Positions 49,037 through 61,370 are shown, numbered from the stretch's first letter. The stretch: DNA of 64,000 bases from Chrysaora quinquecirrha (GCA_014526335.1 JACTAT010000002.1:4425832-4489831), one strand, 5' to 3'. Notes: a model not told the origin generated them from the sequence alone. Program-made: numbers and translations.

Positions 49037-52000
49037 TACTAACTAATCAACCAACTATCTAACTAACTCGCTAACTATCAAAATAACTAACTAACTAGCT
49101 AGCTAAGTTTCTGACTGACCACCTAGTAAATCATCGTAGCCATAAGACAATGATTTGAGAAGGTAAATATTACGCATAGTGATAAAAATTTCTAATTATT
49201 ATCCTTGGATTTCTTAGGCATACGTGCTGCACCGGTATGGGATGCATCAAGGCATGAGTTTGTTGGTAAGTGTTGTTTATTCGATAGCTTCGTCCTATTC
49301 AGTTTACAAATCTTGTCAATGTTCATTCTCCAGCAACCCAAACTACTTCAAAAGTACCAAATGTTCTATTGATATGCACTGGTAAATGAAAAAGATGGCC
49401 TTTTTGTAGATAAATTATAAATTATATTATAAGTCGTGTTTAAGGTAGTTTGTCCCTATGTTTCAGGCATGCTGACAATCACAGATTTCATAAATATTCT
49501 TCGATGCTATTACAAGTCACCTTTGGTAAGAATATAATTCAATTATGGAAATTGCTACCTGGTTGAATTATTCTCTCAGATATTTTTGGTTTTTTTTCTA
49601 AGTTCACCAATGGTTATTCGATATTTTATCATTCTTTGTCATTATTTCTTCGATTTGTATAGTAATTTTCGAAATTATGATTTTCTTAGGAGAGAATGTC
49701 TGAGCTGGAAGAACATAAAATCGAAACTTGGCGAGGTATCATAACAATAGTCGAAAACTATCTTATTAGAATAAAAATTATGGTTCTTCTTTCACTTTCA
49801 GCTTCTCCCATTGGGGTCGCTACTGTGGTAATGAACTTTTATTCGCCAGCCTGCCCAATCGTGTGTCTCTTCTACCCTTAACCCATGCCTTTCCATGTCT
49901 CTTCGTGCCACATCTTTCTACTTGGTCTTTTGTCTGCCCGTTTTCTTTTCCCTGGTTACTACATTAGCTACTCTCTTCGACAGGCTGTCCGCTACTCTTC
50001 CCCAAGAGTGAACTTCCATCCAAGCCTTAGTGGTGTCATGAGTCATTCTTTCTTTGACAGATGTCACCCCTACAGATCCTTTAAAAAACCTTTCCTGCCC
50101 TTTCTTGTAATTCCACAAAATTAAATGATTGATAGTACAAAAAGTCGTGAAAATAACTCCGTAGACTGAAATTGCTATAAAAACATAAAATCGTATTTAG
50201 TCGCACATGAATCTGATTGGTGTATACTGAAGAAAGGGTGTAAGGAGATGACTAAACGAAAGATGATGATGATGATGATGAAATTTTTATCTCAATTTAG
50301 AACCTGATCGGGCTGCAGATTTCAAAGAAATCTTTTATTATATAATACATTTTCTGTCGCTGTTGCACTGTTGCTCACAAACTTTATCTTCATTTCAATT
50401 TTTCCCTCAGAACTTTCACAAAGTGACTTGCAGCCAAATTTGATTCGTATTGCACCAACAGAAAGGTAATTAGTTATATTAGTTATTAGGTAATTAGTTA
50501 TATTAGTTATAAGGTCAATTAGTTATACACTGTTCACTGTATGTTTGACCCCCTATACTAATAACACTTCCCGGCTCCAATCTCTTAGTAGTACCCATAT
50601 CTAAATAACGTTATCTTCTTTCGCTTTGGCAAATTATTGTTAGAATGCAAACTTTTTATTACAGTTGCTTGTGTAATTGGACAAAAAGCAACCCAAAGAG
50701 GGGATGGGGCAGTTGTCAAGGTTTCCGGCTGACAATAAAGTTTGAAGGATTTATATATCATCTTGATTACTGCCCCCTGGTCAATTGTCTGTCCTTTCGA
50801 AACCAGCAATCAGAGCCGTAATTTTTCGTCAGTTTACGCCCTGAGGCACTGCGCGAGTTGCACGTCCAAATCAGCATTAATACTGCCAGAAATCCGCAGC
50901 CTGAGTCGCACGATAAATACACTTGTTTGCATTATGCCTTAAAATACTTACACCATAACTATTTATATTTTTTTTTTCATGAATTGCGAACACAAGGATA
51001 GGTTTTACCAAAATTGATAGGATTTGAACCCAAGACTGCATGATGAGAGAGCCAACGAAAATTCCACTGAGCTAATGAGCTCAATGGAATCGCTGAGTAA
51101 CTCTCCAAGTCATACAGCTCAAGACTGTCCTCCCGTTTTAGCTTTTGTGTTTCGGCTACGTTGAGCCTTCTTCTGCACCAGAACTATTCACACACATTTG
51201 TCATGAATGACATTATGTTGCATTATTTTTTCTTGAATTATGTTTTCGTGTTTTTCCAATTTCACTAATCTGTTTATTGCTTCTCTTACTCACTAGTATA
51301 GCTTATATCATTTTTATTTTAGTTTATTTGAAGCTGTTCGGACGCTGGTAACCAAAAAGATTCATCGACTGCCCGTTATAGATCCAGACACTGGAAATGC
51401 TTTGTTCATTCTCACACATAAAAAAATTCTAAAATACATCTACAATCATGTAAGTCATCATTTTTCCCTCTCCATTTATTCAGTACTTTTCTATTTTATT
51501 TGTATTTATTATAATAAACTTCTTAGCACTTGTTTACAATCATGTTTTTAATCAGATCTTCTTTAATTTCAAAAACTGGGGAAGTTCTGATCGCCCATTT
51601 TTTATGTTTTTCTCTATCATTGTTCTAACGAAAGTTGCCTACAGGAATTACTATTTAATTTATGCTGTCACCACTGTCATTCCTTAACCTGACTGTGGTC
51701 ATTGCTAGGCTTTGGCTAAACGTTCCTTTTATTAATTTCAGAGCCTTCTGTTTACTAACTTAAACTTTGCTTAGTTTATTTGTTGTGTAGTTTAAGACGT
51801 TTTCAGTTGTCTTTGTAGATATTTGTGTAATTGTTTTAAACAAGACATCCCAAAACACGGAAAAATTAAACGGGGAGTCTTGGGCTGTACGACTTGCAGA
51901 GTTACTCGACAATTTCATTGACTTTTATAGCTCAGTGCAATTGTTGATGCCTCTCTGATCATTCAGTCTATGTTGGAATCCGAAAGAAAAATATAGTAAA

Positions 52001-54316
52001 GTCTTTTGTGGTGAAGCTATATATATATATCGATATCTATATTTCAGTTTGATGATGCAGCTATGCCTGATTTCATGGGATACACATTAGAGAAACTTGG
52101 TATTGGTACTCTCTGGAATATTGCCACTGTGAGATTCAAAAGTTTTTTTTTTCATTTTCCCTCTTAGGCCCTTGCCAAATAACCAAGCATTGCTTGTCAA
52201 ACGTGCGAGATTCGCTCTTCAAGCAATGTTTAAAAGTTTAGCCATGTAGCAAAACATTGCTCGGCAAACATAGATAAGTGATTTAAAAATTTAGAAACAT
52301 TAATTCTTTGCATGACGCAAGCAAAAAATGTTTGATGAGCATTTTGCTTGACATGTAAATTTCAAATGTTTGACAAATAAAATGTTTGACCATTGGAAAG
52401 TGTTGAACATGATTCAATTCCTAACCGGGTAATCTTAGAGCTTCGCAAAAGCCTAAACAAAACGCAATGGAGAGGATACTCTGGTTGGACGTAGACTTCC
52501 TATTGCATGCTCATCGACAAAGACGATCCAATGTTGTTGATAAAATGTTTGGGCTTTGCTTTCTAAGGAATGGTTGGTCGTTTGGCAAAGCCTCAAAACA
52601 TTGCTTGTCAAGGAGAATTTGTTGGGCAATGCTTTTGTTTTACAAGCAATGTTGTGCTACGTGACAATGCGATAAAACATTTTGTTGGCAGGAAAATTTG
52701 TTAAAGTTCTTGAAAAACAATGTTTGATTTTTTTGCCACGGCCTTATTCTAATTGTTATCCAAGATATCATTATAGAATCTAGCTATATTTGAAATACCT
52801 TTCTTGTAGGTTCGCCCTGAAACATCGGTCATAGAAGCGTTAAATATATTCGCTGAGAAAAAAGTGTCTGCTTTGCCTGTAGTTGATAGCAATGGAAAAG
52901 TGTGCGATGTCTACGCAAGATTTGATGTAATCGTAAGTGCTATGTTTAGAATATTTCCAAACGTTATACCATGCAGGCAATTTTGTCAAACTTGTCCTAT
53001 TTATCTGCTATTTTAGCAAGAAAATGTCGATTTATTACCCGAGTCGTAGTTATCGCTTTTGAGTTCAAATGTTGGACGTTGGGCGATGTCGGATGGGTGA
53101 TAGTCTCGGTTTGTAATAAGTCGAAAAAAAACACCAACATATGACTTTTTGTAATGAAAATTCTGTAAGGTTTTAAATTCTGCCTAGAGTGAGGCAACTC
53201 AGATGCAAATCTAAGGGCTAAAATTTAAATATTTAAAGCAACGTTCTGCACTGGCCTTGAATAAACTTGCTAATTTGAAAAAAGATTTTAGTTTAAACCC
53301 CCTTGCTATTCTGAATTTTGCACTACCGAAACTCTTCCCTAAAAATTCTGAACATGATACTTAAGCTTATTTTTTATTTTTAGAATCTGGCAGCTGAAAA
53401 AACGTACAATAATTTAGATATCTCAGTCAATGAAGCATTAAAACATCGTCAGGAGGGATTCGAAGGGGTTCACAAATGTATGCTGAACGAGACTTTCTAT
53501 ACCATTATCCATAGAATTGTCATTGCAAAAGTGAGTAAATAAACAAGAAAATTTATTGTCCCCCACCCCTGTCTTATCTTGAGATCAAACAAGTCTGAAA
53601 GGCCTCAATGTGCTTTAAGGAAATTTGTAGTCAAGTTATATCAAAGTTCTTATTTTAATTCTATTTTTATAGGTCCACAGATTAGTTGTAGTTGACAAAG
53701 ATGATGTTGTGCATGGAATAATTTCCTTATCAGACATACTAAAATTCCTGGTTCTCTCGCCCTGCTGTAAGTATAGATTTCTTTGCCACGAAACAAAACA
53801 CTCCTTAATAATTAAATATCTGCTGGATTTCTTGCACAGTGTTCATCAAAAACTTCAAAATATTTTTTGCTTGACGCAAGCAAAAATACTTGACGAGCAA
53901 TGTTTAACAACGTGGCAACAAGGTAACACAGTTGCTTGGTATGCAAATTCAAATTTTTGCCAAACACTGTTTGATTGTTTGGCCAGGCCCTAAGACTTTA
54001 AGTATTGAAACCGAGACAACGCTACATAATGACAGCTATTCATCAAAACTGTTAATTTGGCTGTAGTGGAGTCCAGAAAAGTGTTCAACCTTCCTCCAGA
54101 CTAAAAAACGCGTGGCTGCAAAGCTTCCTCATTTAACTCAATTGTTCTAGTTGATCTTTCTCCTCTTAACGACCATGTGACTGTAACTGTTTCCTAGCTC
54201 TGGGTTGTAGCTAATCACAATCAAAGGTAAGATTGATAATTTTGTTGTTCTTTGCCTTTTTTACAGCCAAAGACAACTCTCGAGTATCTTCAGAAGTTGG
54301 TGAAATGGAATCATGA
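42692..54316 (+). CDS. PRKAG2: AMP-activated protein kinase, gamma subunit (four CBS motifs)
   Basis: Regulatory, adenine-nucleotide-sensing subunit of the AMPK heterotrimer. Exons: 42692-42718, 44162-44391, 45321-45606, 46441-46510, 46860-46963, 48500-48533, 49218-49265, 49467-49525, 49690-49735, 50411-50465, 51323-51449, 52048-52128, 52810-52932, 53384-53530, 53673-53766, 54267-54316. The sum is exactly 527 codons (526 residues) and every phase matches. CBS1 has [10 protein letters not shown] and [11 protein letters not shown]2 has [16 protein letters not shown] (pseudosubstrate region) and [11 protein letters not shown]3 has SALPVVD and RFDVI; CBS4 has VHRLVVVD and GIISLSDI. The Arg, His and Asp positions known to contact nucleotide are kept. 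A Ser/Arg-rich N-terminal extension of about 200 residues (RKRRRSLTG) resembles the long gamma-2/gamma-3 type, hence the symbol. The 27-base exon 1 with a weak GTTCGT donor is the least certain part. Confidence 0.9.
43436..43840. mobile_element. Palindromic foldback element, about 400 bp
   Basis: The left arm (43436-43625) and right arm (about 43650-43840) are imperfect reverse complements. Phrases such as acaagatattgacc, atcttataaagcatcc and taatctaggtacaaagtttc pair with gatatcttgcgat, gtgctttatacgattttt and gaaactttgcac-like aaactttgcacctagact. It lies in AMPK gamma intron 1. A solo arm occurs at 25558-25690. Confidence 0.7.
45750..45870 (-). repeat. SINE fragment (family A), minus orientation
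   Basis: It reads ggtgaaggtgaagttgaaat, gtatttagtgccaattgcta and ctaccctggctatgatgcta, as in the copy at 15690-15845. Truncated; in an AMPK gamma intron. Confidence 0.5.
46069..46219. mobile_element. Small MITE-like element with ggggcaaatcact ends
   Basis: About 150 bp. The left end aggggcaaatcactcc pairs with the right end gaagtgatttgcccct. The inside also pairs (gaatcttgtcc / ccaaaaatcttgtcc lie as subterminal copies). A related end occurs at about 10998. It lies in the AMPK gamma intron 45607-46440. Confidence 0.7.
48763..49115. repeat. (AACT)n tetranucleotide microsatellite
   Basis: About 350 bases of aactaacta with ttac and agct interruptions, in the AMPK gamma intron before the 48-base exon. 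The reverse complement motif forms the (TTAG)n array at 21516. Confidence 0.9.
50985..51225 (-). repeat. tRNA-derived SINE (family B)
   Basis: Ordered phrases aggatttgaacccaagactg, catgatgagagagcc, ctcaatggaatcgctgagta, actctccaagtcatacagct and cgttgagccttcttctgcac match 20430-20660. The B-box-like phrase is ggatttgaaccc. It lies in an AMPK gamma intron. Confidence 0.65.
51850..51965 (+). repeat. SINE fragment (family B), opposite orientation
   Basis: The stretch ggggagtcttgggctgtacg, agagttactcgacaatttca and agctcagtgcaattg is the reverse complement of the central part of the family B SINE. In an AMPK gamma intron. Confidence 0.45.
52167..52745. mobile_element. MITE-like element, ggccaaacg family, about 580 bp
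   Basis: The ends taggcccttgccaaata and ttttgccacggcctta are imperfect inverted repeats. The inside is dense in aaacattgctt/aagcaatgttt words, arranged in both directions. In an AMPK gamma intron. A 65-codon open frame inside is not a gene. Confidence 0.6.
53778..53993. mobile_element. MITE-like element, ggccaaacg family, about 215 bp
   Basis: It starts ctttgccacgaaacaaaaca and ends gtttgattgtttggccaggc. The middle holds cttgacgcaagc and gacgagcaatgttt, as in the other copies. It lies in the last AMPK gamma intron. Confidence 0.55.
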
Positions 54317-55914
54317 ATGCTCTTAGTCGCAGATGATCTAGAGAACTTTAACAAAAGAGATTATCATCTTCAGAGAGTGCTAATAATCTGGTATCAGTTC
54401 ACAATGCTTATAGAGGTATGTGTATGAGTAAGGATATAGCTGGCTGAGTGTTCGTGTAGGCGGATAAGGTGCTTTTCATCCCCTAGCTCTTTCGCGTTAC
54501 ATAGCTATGACAGATGACTGACTGTCTTGTTTTTAATAATCAGAATGGACAAATAAAAAAGTAAATTTTTGAATTAGAGACTGGAATAATAACCAGGAAA
54601 CTTGTATGATAGTGCGGTATTGATAACAGACAAACACACATTGATATCCTATTGAAATTTAAATAGATTGTTGATGACCTTACGGTACTAAATATCCCCC
54701 ACGGTACTCAGAGATGCCTCCCCACACGACTCATGGTATGCCCCCACGGTACTGAACATCCCCCACGGTACTGCACATACATTGTACAGGGTGGTTACAC
54801 TTTGGAACTCTGTTCTGCTTCACAATGGTAGGAAGAGCTGACATGGGAAGGATGAAAAAGCAACAACTTTTTTGCAAATGATATTTTATTTCGATGCCCC
54901 CTCCCACTGGCAATGACTACATCATAAAAGACTTATTTTTCATGCACATATCCTGTGCGTAATAACTAACCCAAACAATTTATCACTATTGCAAATAAAT
55001 AATCATTATTCCATGAGTATCAAAATTAGCTAGTACTCTTTTTTAACTTTTGTATGAAATTTGATGACAATTTAACTCTTAGTATAGTTGAAACTTGTAG
55101 AGTCTGATGTGTGTTGAAAATTGAATTGCTTATAAGGAAATTTATCTTGAATGTCTCATCGAAAATGCTCTTCTTCTCAGCTCTGATATACCATCTGATA
55201 AATATCAGCCAACGTACTTTACCAGTCTCGCAACGTCGTTTTAAGCAAGTTTCAAGTAAAAAAAGTCGTCATGCAAAAAGGCTAAAAGGGAGAAAACATA
55301 CAGGGGGTCAAGGATAAGAAAATTTTTTGGGGATATTGGATATTATCAGCCCCCAATGGGGCCCCAATAAAGCTATTGTAAATTTTTTGAGCAGTCATCT
55401 TACTGGCCCAATCTATTTGTTGTCATGATGCAAGGTATTTCTGAAGGTTTCTGGTTCGTTTCAAACTTCATGACTTAAAATAATTGACAAGGTTGCAGGG
55501 GTACATAATCAAAAAATAATGCAACAAATATTCAAAAAATAACAACTCGAATTTGACTTTATTAGTTTCTAAATAATTTTTCAGTCTAACAACACAAAAC
55601 AATCCAGTCTTCATCTTCGTCTTACAAAGAGAATTTTCATTTTCATTATTGGCGAACTTTTAGCTACTATAAATTTTGAAAACAAGTTTCTGCATCAAAT
55701 TTTTGACGTGTTTTCTACGATTTAACTGAGAAGATTTCTCTATATGCGAAATAGTTTTCAAAATACTATATATGAAATAATATGAAATAATTTTCAGAAT
55801 ACTAAACATAGAATTAATTAAACTCTTGATAACTCAAGATAAAAAATGTCACAGTTCAGTTACAATTGAGACTTGGTCTATAATTTGCTGATATTAAACA
55901 TAAATTGATCTTAT
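54317..55914. other. Convergent spacer, AMPK gamma and GalNAc-transferase 3' ends
   Basis: Both 3' UTRs must end here. Possible polyadenylation signals occur at about 54551 (plus) and around 55911-55918 (minus, tttatt). At 54690-54785 the phrase cccccacggtactgaacat recurs about four times. No gene is seen. Confidence 0.5.
54690..54785. repeat. Short tandem repeat ccccacggtactgaa
   Basis: Four imperfect copies of a 19-25-base unit containing ccccacggtact, downstream of AMPK gamma. Confidence 0.55.
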
Positions 55915-58900
55915 TTATTTTGTTTCAAACTCCCATTGTTGATATTCTGATTCATTACATATTTCCAAAGTCAGAAAACGAGCACCTTCGTGTCCAGATA
56001 AACACATTCCCGTTGCAGGGTTGTAGAAACGCTTTGTTGTCTAAAAAAAGAAAAAGTTTGCCTTAAACATTTACAAGCCGAACCTTTATATAATACATAA
56101 TTAATTCCTCTAGGACGATAAAATCGGGAAAAAACCATGTCTTCCCCATAGCGATTCAAAAACAAGGAAAATGAAAGGACCCAAAATTATATACATTGAA
56201 AGCAAAGCTTCCCTATGTCAACCCACCTATGATACGATTGAACATACGCTGACTACTTGTAACTGCTACAAGCCCATTTCCACTTCGTTCGCATTCGCTG
56301 TTCGCTGTTCGCTAGCCTTCAATTTTAGGCGATAAAAAAGTAAGCCTTTTGCGAATGCTTTAGCTTGACTTGCAGCGGAAATTAAAATCGCTTCGCGTTC
56401 GCCATTTTTTGAAGGTTAGCGAACAGCGAATGCGAACGAAATTGTAATAAAATTAGCCTAATCACCATTACAAGTAAGCTACAATTTCTAATTAAACAAG
56501 AACACTTTCTGAAGTACGTATAGAATATTTGTAAACAAACCTTTGATAAGCGCCATTCTTGTCCCGCACGCTCTCCATGGCATTTCATAGTTTTTGGTTT
56601 TTAGTTTTCTTTGACTGCAGAACATCTATGCATAATAGACCAGCTGCTTTCATTTCGTTATCGCTGTTATACACCCAGTACTACAAAATATAAATGCAGT
56701 TGATCAAAAAAATTTCCGGTGGAGGAAAGATATCAAAGAATATAGATCATTTACAGACTTACAGATTATTAACAACAAACAATACCATACAAGTACCTTG
56801 ATATTAAGATTAGAACATTTCTGACTAACAATATTCATTTTCTTGTCATACTTTCTTCCTGACGAATCAAGACAAAATCCAGTCCCGATATTCTTAACCT
56901 TTAAAAACAAAAGAATATAGAATTAAGCAACATATTGAGAATATTCTGCCAAATAAATTCACACGCAACTAGTTAACTAAAAGATGCAGAAAAAGAATAC
57001 CAAGTTAAACTAGGGTTTGTTAACAGATCCTTGTAAACGGTAGTCGTAGTCTATCGAAACTCGAGCCAAGTTTTCTTACGTTTGCTGGCTTTTGTTAATT
57101 CTCATGTGTCATTGAAGTTGTTGGACTTTTAAGCCTAGTTTACATATGGTCGAACGAAACTGCCAAGAGAGGCAACTTCTTGCTTTTAACACTTCACCTT
57201 CCGTAGCCTGCGGTACATATGCAAAGAAAAACTTTGCTAATTTTTTTCAAGCAGGCGTCAGCCGCCGACAGTGCAAAGGCAGTTAGGCCCTGGCCAAACG
57301 ATCAAGCTGCACAATGTTTTTTAACCAGCAGTATTTGACCGCTAGCCCGTGTCGCAAAACATTGCTTTAAGGAGCAGAATTTATCAGCAATGTTTCTGAC
57401 AAACTTCAATAACATTTTCTGCTCGGAAAAAGCAAAATGTTTTACGAGCAATATTTTGCGACGTGGCGTGACGAGACGGTAAACAAATTTCAGATGTTTG
57501 ACAAACAATAAACAATGTTTTATCGTTTGGCCATGTGGGCCAGGCGTTACGCTAGGAGATGTTATTCCATTGAGACATTTACACGGCAAGGCAGCGCTAA
57601 AAATTGTGGTTTAACCATGGGGTGTGCTGATGTTAGTGTTTCAGATTGCTGACAATGTTGTTGCATTCCCTAGCCTTAGCTTGCTTTACCAGGAAAATCA
57701 GGAAGTCACGTTCCAAGCTCTGCCAAAGTAATTATACGTCTGTGATAGTAGCGACCGGACCTATGGGAAACCGGGCTTTAGTAGCAGAAATCGCAGCTCG
57801 ATAATTCAGTTTCGTTGCTTCGTATATTAAGATTAACAATTATATTTAGTCAAATTGTATTGTAATGCTTACCTTTCCTTCCATCAATATCTTTGCTTTC
57901 TTTCTCTTGTTCCAGCCAGGCCTAAACATCGCCCCTTTTCTCTCTAACGGAATCCCAAGCTCAGGATACACATTGTCAAGATACCACTTAAAACTATTGC
58001 ACTTCAGTCTTTTTCGTAAAGCCACTCGGCTTGAAATATCTCCGTATGACTTTCCACGTAAATCAGTTCGAACATTGTAGAAGTGAGTTTTATATTTATC
58101 AAGCCATACTTCAGCGACACGTAAAGAATTGAAGCCCATTGTATCTCCTTTTCCGTCGTTACCATATGGCCTCTGCTCTCTAAAAACATGACCAACTCTG
58201 GAACAAGGGATGATCTCTAAAGTTCCACCACACATCCAGATCTATAACATGAAATAATTAGGTAAATGAACGCAACAAATAGGAAAAGAACCTCACCTTT
58301 GGCTTGTCGCCAATTATGTCGCATCGTGTAGCCGTGTTTTTTTGCATTGGCGACGCAACACACTGCATTGTTTTTGCGTGCTTTCTAGAAAATTTTCTAG
58401 GATCTTTTTTTCTTATCACGCCAGTTGATTGTCGTAGAATTTTTGTCGCAGTGTGTAGCCACCTCAGAATTTCTCAGAACAGGACATTTTCAGATGTGTC
58501 GTGTCGGCAGAAAACAGGTGAAAATCGCACGTGTAGCTGCGGCTTAATAGTTGAAATAATGATGTTAGTCAAGCTAAAGATGATGTTAGTTATAAGGCAA
58601 ACGATCAAGAGGCAGACGAAAACAACGAAGAGATGATATGGAAGAAAACTTAACACCTAAGGAAACAAACGGTGCAGCGAGGAAGACCTTTGGTCTAGAA
58701 CAACGAAGGATAGGGCGCACTTGGAGAGATTTGCGGAGGGCTACTGCGTGCTGTAGCGGAAGGATGGATGCCTGGAAGACAAAGGCAAAAGCTAAAGAGG
58801 AAGCACTATAATTGAATTAACAAGTTTTGACTGTAGTTATAATGCATGCAAATTGCATTCCAATATAATTTGAATTAGAAACTTGCCCTGAAAGAAATCT

Positions 58901-61370
58901 CTAAATTTTCACCTCCCCAGATATTCATCTGTTCATCATAAGCACCAAGCTTGAAGAAGTATTTTCTGTCGATAGCAAAAGTCCGCCAGCCATAGTCGGA
59001 GACCTGAAAAATATTATTACGAAACATAAAACTATATTATGGCAAATGTGACAGTTAAGAAGAGTGCAGGTAGGGCATCTTAAATCAGAACACTTGCCTT
59101 AATGGTATGCTGGGATCCTTTGAATTTGTGAGTTCTGCGTCAGTAAGTTGTTCCCATGAGAAATGCAGTCCCCAATTGAAGCCTCCTCTAACAAGTGGTG
59201 ATGCAGAATACTCAAAGGTATTAGAACTAATTATATCAATAACAGGGCATACCACCCTAGTTTTGTCTTCTGCTATTCTGAAAAGTAAAGGTTGTAACCA
59301 GTTTTCGTTCACTTCACAATGACTATCCAGGAATACCAATACCTGAATGGAAATAGATTGACCTTTGTTATTAGACCATTAGAGATAATAGAGATCTAGA
59401 CAGCTGCAAAAGGGGGTGAAAAGATATGTAAATGTAACAACCCTTTGCCCACAATATAGAGTACCTTTGCTTATTTTTTATATGTTATTGATAAGGGGGT
59501 CCATAGAAAATGTATGCAGACCTTTTGATTTTTTTGACCACTTCCTACTTCTACATCTTCATCTACGTCAATACTGAGCAGGACCAAGTACTGGTGTATT
59601 GCTGAGGGTACTTCAGTCAAGTATGCCATGATATTAGGGAGGCAGGGCTACTGGCTAACATGTCTGCATGTTTATTTTCTCAATCATTTTGGCCATGATT
59701 GTAGTACAGAGTATATTAACCTCAAATACAAATACATAAGGATGCATTTTGTGGATTTCCCAACATCAACAGCAATTCTCCATCCTTAATAAAGAAACAA
59801 TACATGCAGAAACTTGTGCAAATTTTGTGTATTATATACATACCTCCCCACTGGCTTTTCGTGCTGCTTGGACTCTAGCTCTTATAAGCCCCTGCCTTTC
59901 ATTAGCTTCATACAATTTGACCTTGGGTAGATTCTTTTGTAGATATTTGTGTAAATTGTAATGTTTCTTTGCTGCAAAATAAAGACATTCCCTGTTGCTA
60001 CTATTTATATCTTACATACATCACTAAGGCTGAAGCTAAAATTCTAATAAGTTAAATTAAGGTGATAAGGATGCTGTTGCTGAATGATTATGATAATGAT
60101 GATCATAATGATTATGATTATGATAAGGATAATGATGATTATGATGATGATGATGATAATCATAATTATGATGATGACAATGATTGATGACAGGATTATG
60201 ACAACAGTGGCAAAGATGATGATTGACGATCATGATTATGAAAATAATGAGGGTTTTGAAAGCAGCGACAAAGGTGATAAAGATGATAATGATGACTATG
60301 ATTATGATAATACAGACCCAGGAAGGTTTGAACATCACTTTTGGATCTGAATCCCTTCATTCCACAACAAGAAGAGCACTAAACGAATTTAAGAATAAAA
60401 TGAGGCTCACCAGGACTACTAAAATCATCAAATAAGATAATTTCATGTAGTAAGTCATCTGGTGTTCTTTCCATGACACTGTAAACTGTTCTCATTAATG
60501 TTGACCATGCTTCATTATAGAAACAAATCAAGATGCTTGCTTTTGGTAAACCACTATTGATCTTGGTTTGAAATTTTGACTGGCATCTAAAAACACAAAG
60601 ACTAGTTTAAGTAAAAAGAGACTTTGCATTTACTAGAACCTAGACACAGCTCTGAGCACATGCTAAACATTAGGTACTTGGACAATGCCCTTTTGGAAAA
60701 ATATGGATGGCCACGCCCCCTTTCTAAGTGTACACTATTTTAGGTTGGAAAACTTGCTTCCACCTTGCACCTCTCCCATTGTTTGACCCATTGTCATGTT
60801 AATTAGCCTATTGTTTTCCCAATCTGCGATGTACTCTGCTGAAACTTGCATGTTTTCCAGTCTGGCTACTATGTAAGGACAAAAATAATTTGGGGCCAGT
60901 GTGCACCACTTGCACAACTCTCTGGACTGGGTCCAGCCGACCGCTACTGCCTGACCGCTACTGCCCTTTTCAGTAAAACAGATTTAAAACTTTCATCTGC
61001 GGATTTCAATTCAACCAACGTTATTTAATTTTTTATTTTAGGAAACATACAAGTGATGTCTTGTGTCTGGCAAACTTCTTCTTAATCCAATGCGATCACT
61101 GACCAAAACATTGAAAGAAAAATCTGCATAGCCTTTATCTCTCTTTTCCACATCCTCTACATTCCTTATCATGCCAATTGGGTCTTTATTTGCTGTCTGC
61201 AACTGTGTCTCTGTCTCCTTATTAGATTTTTGCTCAATGTGAGGAACTGTTATTTCCATTTTAATACTCCTGTCACCATTTAAGTACAGAGAAATTCCTA
61301 TTATCCATATTGCTGAAGAAATTACACATCCAAGGAATAGATATTTTATTGCATATCCATGCACAATCAT
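55915..61370 (-). CDS. GALNT: Polypeptide N-acetylgalactosaminyltransferase
   Basis: Golgi type II enzyme that starts mucin-type O-glycosylation by moving GalNAc from UDP-GalNAc to Ser/Thr. Exons in reading order: 61370-61051, 60586-60411, 59971-59844, 59342-59098, 59003-58887, 58241-57873, 56898-56797, 56680-56541, 56040-55915. Exon 1 encodes a short cytoplasmic tail, a TM helix (about residues 10-30) and part of the stem; [10 protein letters not shown] opens the GT27 catalytic domain; FLDSHCE carries the DxH metal site; [24 protein letters not shown] and GHVFR follow; exons 7-9 are the ricin-B lectin domain ([20 protein letters not shown]). Introns after exons 4 and 5 use GC donors (ggcaagt). 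Exons 5 and 8 each seem to lack one base in a homopolymer (58977-58980; 56591-56602); with both restored the frame gives about 574 residues, normal for the family. Subtype not determined. Confidence 0.9.
57285..57548. mobile_element. MITE-like element, ggccaaacg family, about 260 bp
   Basis: The left end ggccctggccaaacgatcaa pairs with the right end tatcgtttggccatgtgggc. Further in, gtcgcaaaacattgct pairs with agcaatattttgcgac. It is the clearest copy of this family in the window, in the GalNAc-transferase intron between exons 6 and 7. Confidence 0.7.
60082..60335. repeat. ATG/GAT microsatellite in GALNT intron
   Basis: Interrupted atgatgatt-type repeat in the intron between GalNAc-transferase exons 2 and 3. 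Met/Ile-, Asp- and His-rich open frames on both strands are artefacts of the repeat. Confidence 0.85.

Noticed and set aside
21516..49115. Tetranucleotide arrays and other regular repeats as CRISPR arrays
   Set aside because: There are no unique spacers between conserved repeats, and the window is eukaryotic.
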